Positions 63,327-64,000 of a DNA stretch of 64,000 nt are shown piece by piece; positions within the stretch are counted from its first letter, which is position 1, and each line of letters starts with the position of its first letter. Position numbers and translations under genes: made by a program. A model generated the notes under the pieces. That model was not told where the DNA came from. It did no database searches and saw only the letters and a list, made by a program, of their open reading frames with translations. The DNA is taken from contig NZ_OY781470.1 of the NCBI RefSeq assembly GCF_963676935.1, positions 620,001 to 684,000 on the forward strand, read 5' to 3'. Source of the DNA: Halarcobacter sp. (GTDB taxonomy: Bacteria; Campylobacterota; Campylobacteria; Campylobacterales; Arcobacteraceae).

Positions 63327-63664
63327 TGGTTGATAATACAAATAATACAATAAATGCAAATCCATACATTACTCAAACAAGTCAAACAGCAAATACTCAA
63401 CAAGCACAGGATGTTAATTTAGTAAATCAAAATCCATATATTGATAATAGTGCCAATAGTAGTTTATTAGGTTCTTTTGATACAAATAAGTTTTTAATGG
63501 GTGCTGTTGTAGGAGCTCTTGGTGCATATATTTTAACTAATGAAAATGCTCAAAAAGCTATTTTTAAAACAATTGCAAAAGGAAGTACTCTTTTTAGTGC
63601 TGGTATTGAAGAGATGAAAGAAAGATTTGAAGATGCCAAAGCTGAAATGGAAGCACAAGATTAA
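63326..63664 (+). CDS. Small membrane protein with Asn/Gln/Thr-rich N-terminus
   Basis: Has 112 residues. Residues 1-50 are low in complexity and rich in Asn, Gln and Thr, with NPYI repeated (NANPYITQT, NQNPYIDNS). Then comes a glycine-zipper helix NKFLMGAVVGALGAYILTNE and an amphipathic helix AGIEEMKERFEDAKAEME. The helix and tail resemble those of the preceding small proteins, so the set may share ancestry. The start overlaps the previous stop by one base. Confidence 0.7.
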   Translation: MVDNTNNTINANPYITQTSQTANTQQAQDVNLVNQNPYIDNSANSSLLGSFDTNKFLMGAVVGALGAYILTNENAQKAIFKTIAKGSTLFSAGIEEMKERFEDAKAEMEAQD

Positions 63665-63672
63665 GAGATAAA

Positions 63673-64000
63673 ATGAGTCAAAACAATATAAAACTTTTAC
63701 ATAAAACTCAAAAAAGAGTTAGATTTTATTTAGAAGAATTAAAAAAAGAGGATTTTAATATTTCATCTTTAGTTCAATATTTGCAATCTATTGATGGTAT
63801 TAATAGTGTAAGGGTTAATAAAAAAATTGGTTCTATTGTTTTTGAACATGATGGAAAAGCTTTAGACACTATAGAGGATTTATTAATAAAACTTGATTTA
63901 GCTAGATATAAAGTTTGTGATACTTTTTTAAGTGATTGTGTAGATTGCGTAGGTGAAGAAAAACCGAGTTTAAATGGAGTTTTAAGAGCTAGTACTGCTT
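63673..64000 (+). CDS. Start of a probable second P1B ATPase (cut by window end)
   Basis: ATG at 63673 with GAGAT upstream; 109 codons are visible and the frame runs off the window. Residues 8-62 repeat the Arg motif and HMA-like fold of the gene at 61545 (HKTQKRVRFYL, GINSVRVNKKIGSIVFEHD). A Cys group CDTFLSDCVDC follows, placed like the Cys group CENQSCNNC in the first ATPase, then EEKPSLNGVLRASTA, the type of linker that precedes the first helix in P1B ATPases. I infer a second ATPase, but the catalytic core is outside the window. Confidence 0.65.
   Translation, partial: MSQNNIKLLHKTQKRVRFYLEELKKEDFNISSLVQYLQSIDGINSVRVNKKIGSIVFEHDGKALDTIEDLLIKLDLARYKVCDTFLSDCVDCVGEEKPSLNGVLRASTA

Noticed and set aside
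1-64000. CRISPR arrays, tRNA or rRNA genes, insertion sequences, prophage
   Set aside because: No regularly spaced repeats, no cloverleaf-like or rRNA-like stretches, and no transposase, integrase or phage structural genes were seen.

Overview
The window is AT-rich, protein-dense bacterial chromosome and looks like Arcobacteraceae (Campylobacterota). That call rests on base composition, short intergenic gaps, TATAAT promoters with weak -35 regions, and gene content: a chemoreceptor with a CZB domain, a Lap-type adhesin control module, many hybrid sensor kinases, and a Y-family polymerase with an insertion. I could not check the taxonomy by search. I see no rRNA, tRNA, CRISPR array or insertion sequence.

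Layout. 1-8.3 kb: end of elyC, a znuCB metal importer behind a Zur-like palindrome, an S1 RNA-binding protein, thiol peroxidase, the MsrPQ periplasmic methionine sulfoxide repair pair, and a large chemoreceptor. 8.3-12.3 kb: a candidate small RNA with its own promoter and terminator, a UvrD-like helicase, and a two-lipoprotein operon whose first member ends in an intein-like (Hint) domain. 12.4-22.2 kb: valS, metA (predicted acetyl-transferring type), a lipoprotein, glyA, an AraC-methyltransferase fusion, and an orphan RND permease. 22.3-27.7 kb: lapD, lapG, a second LapG-like gene lacking the catalytic cysteine, and an MFS transporter. 27.8-34.6 kb: rdgB, three pseudopilin-like genes, proC, bamD, lon, rhomboid, and an unlisted 58-residue zinc-ribbon gene. 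34.7-45.1 kb: two tandem paralogous hybrid kinases, a Y-family polymerase, small proteins and a third kinase. 45.1-53.2 kb: an MscS channel, a Fur-box-preceded DUF2325-to-flavodoxin operon, and an outer-membrane receptor, periplasmic protein and GGDEF-EAL operon.

53.3-64 kb is an iron region. A minus-strand operon encodes two imelysin-like proteins, a DUF1111 di-heme protein, a sterol-desaturase-family enzyme and a di-heme peroxidase. A divergent plus-strand operon encodes a P1B-type ATPase, an Arg-rich HMA-like protein, a membrane-anchored ferritin-like protein, four small glycine-zipper proteins and the start of what looks like a second ATPase, cut by the window end. Strong Fur-type boxes lie between the two operons. 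The plus-strand operon resembles ferrosome (fez) iron-organelle clusters but has extra parts; it is the best candidate here for an undescribed system.

The second distinctive locus is the lapG duplication. The second copy has Ser in place of the catalytic Cys, and its last 30 codons are an ungapped copy of the last 30 codons of the neighbouring MFS gene. This is what a tandem duplication with a breakpoint inside lapG would leave behind.
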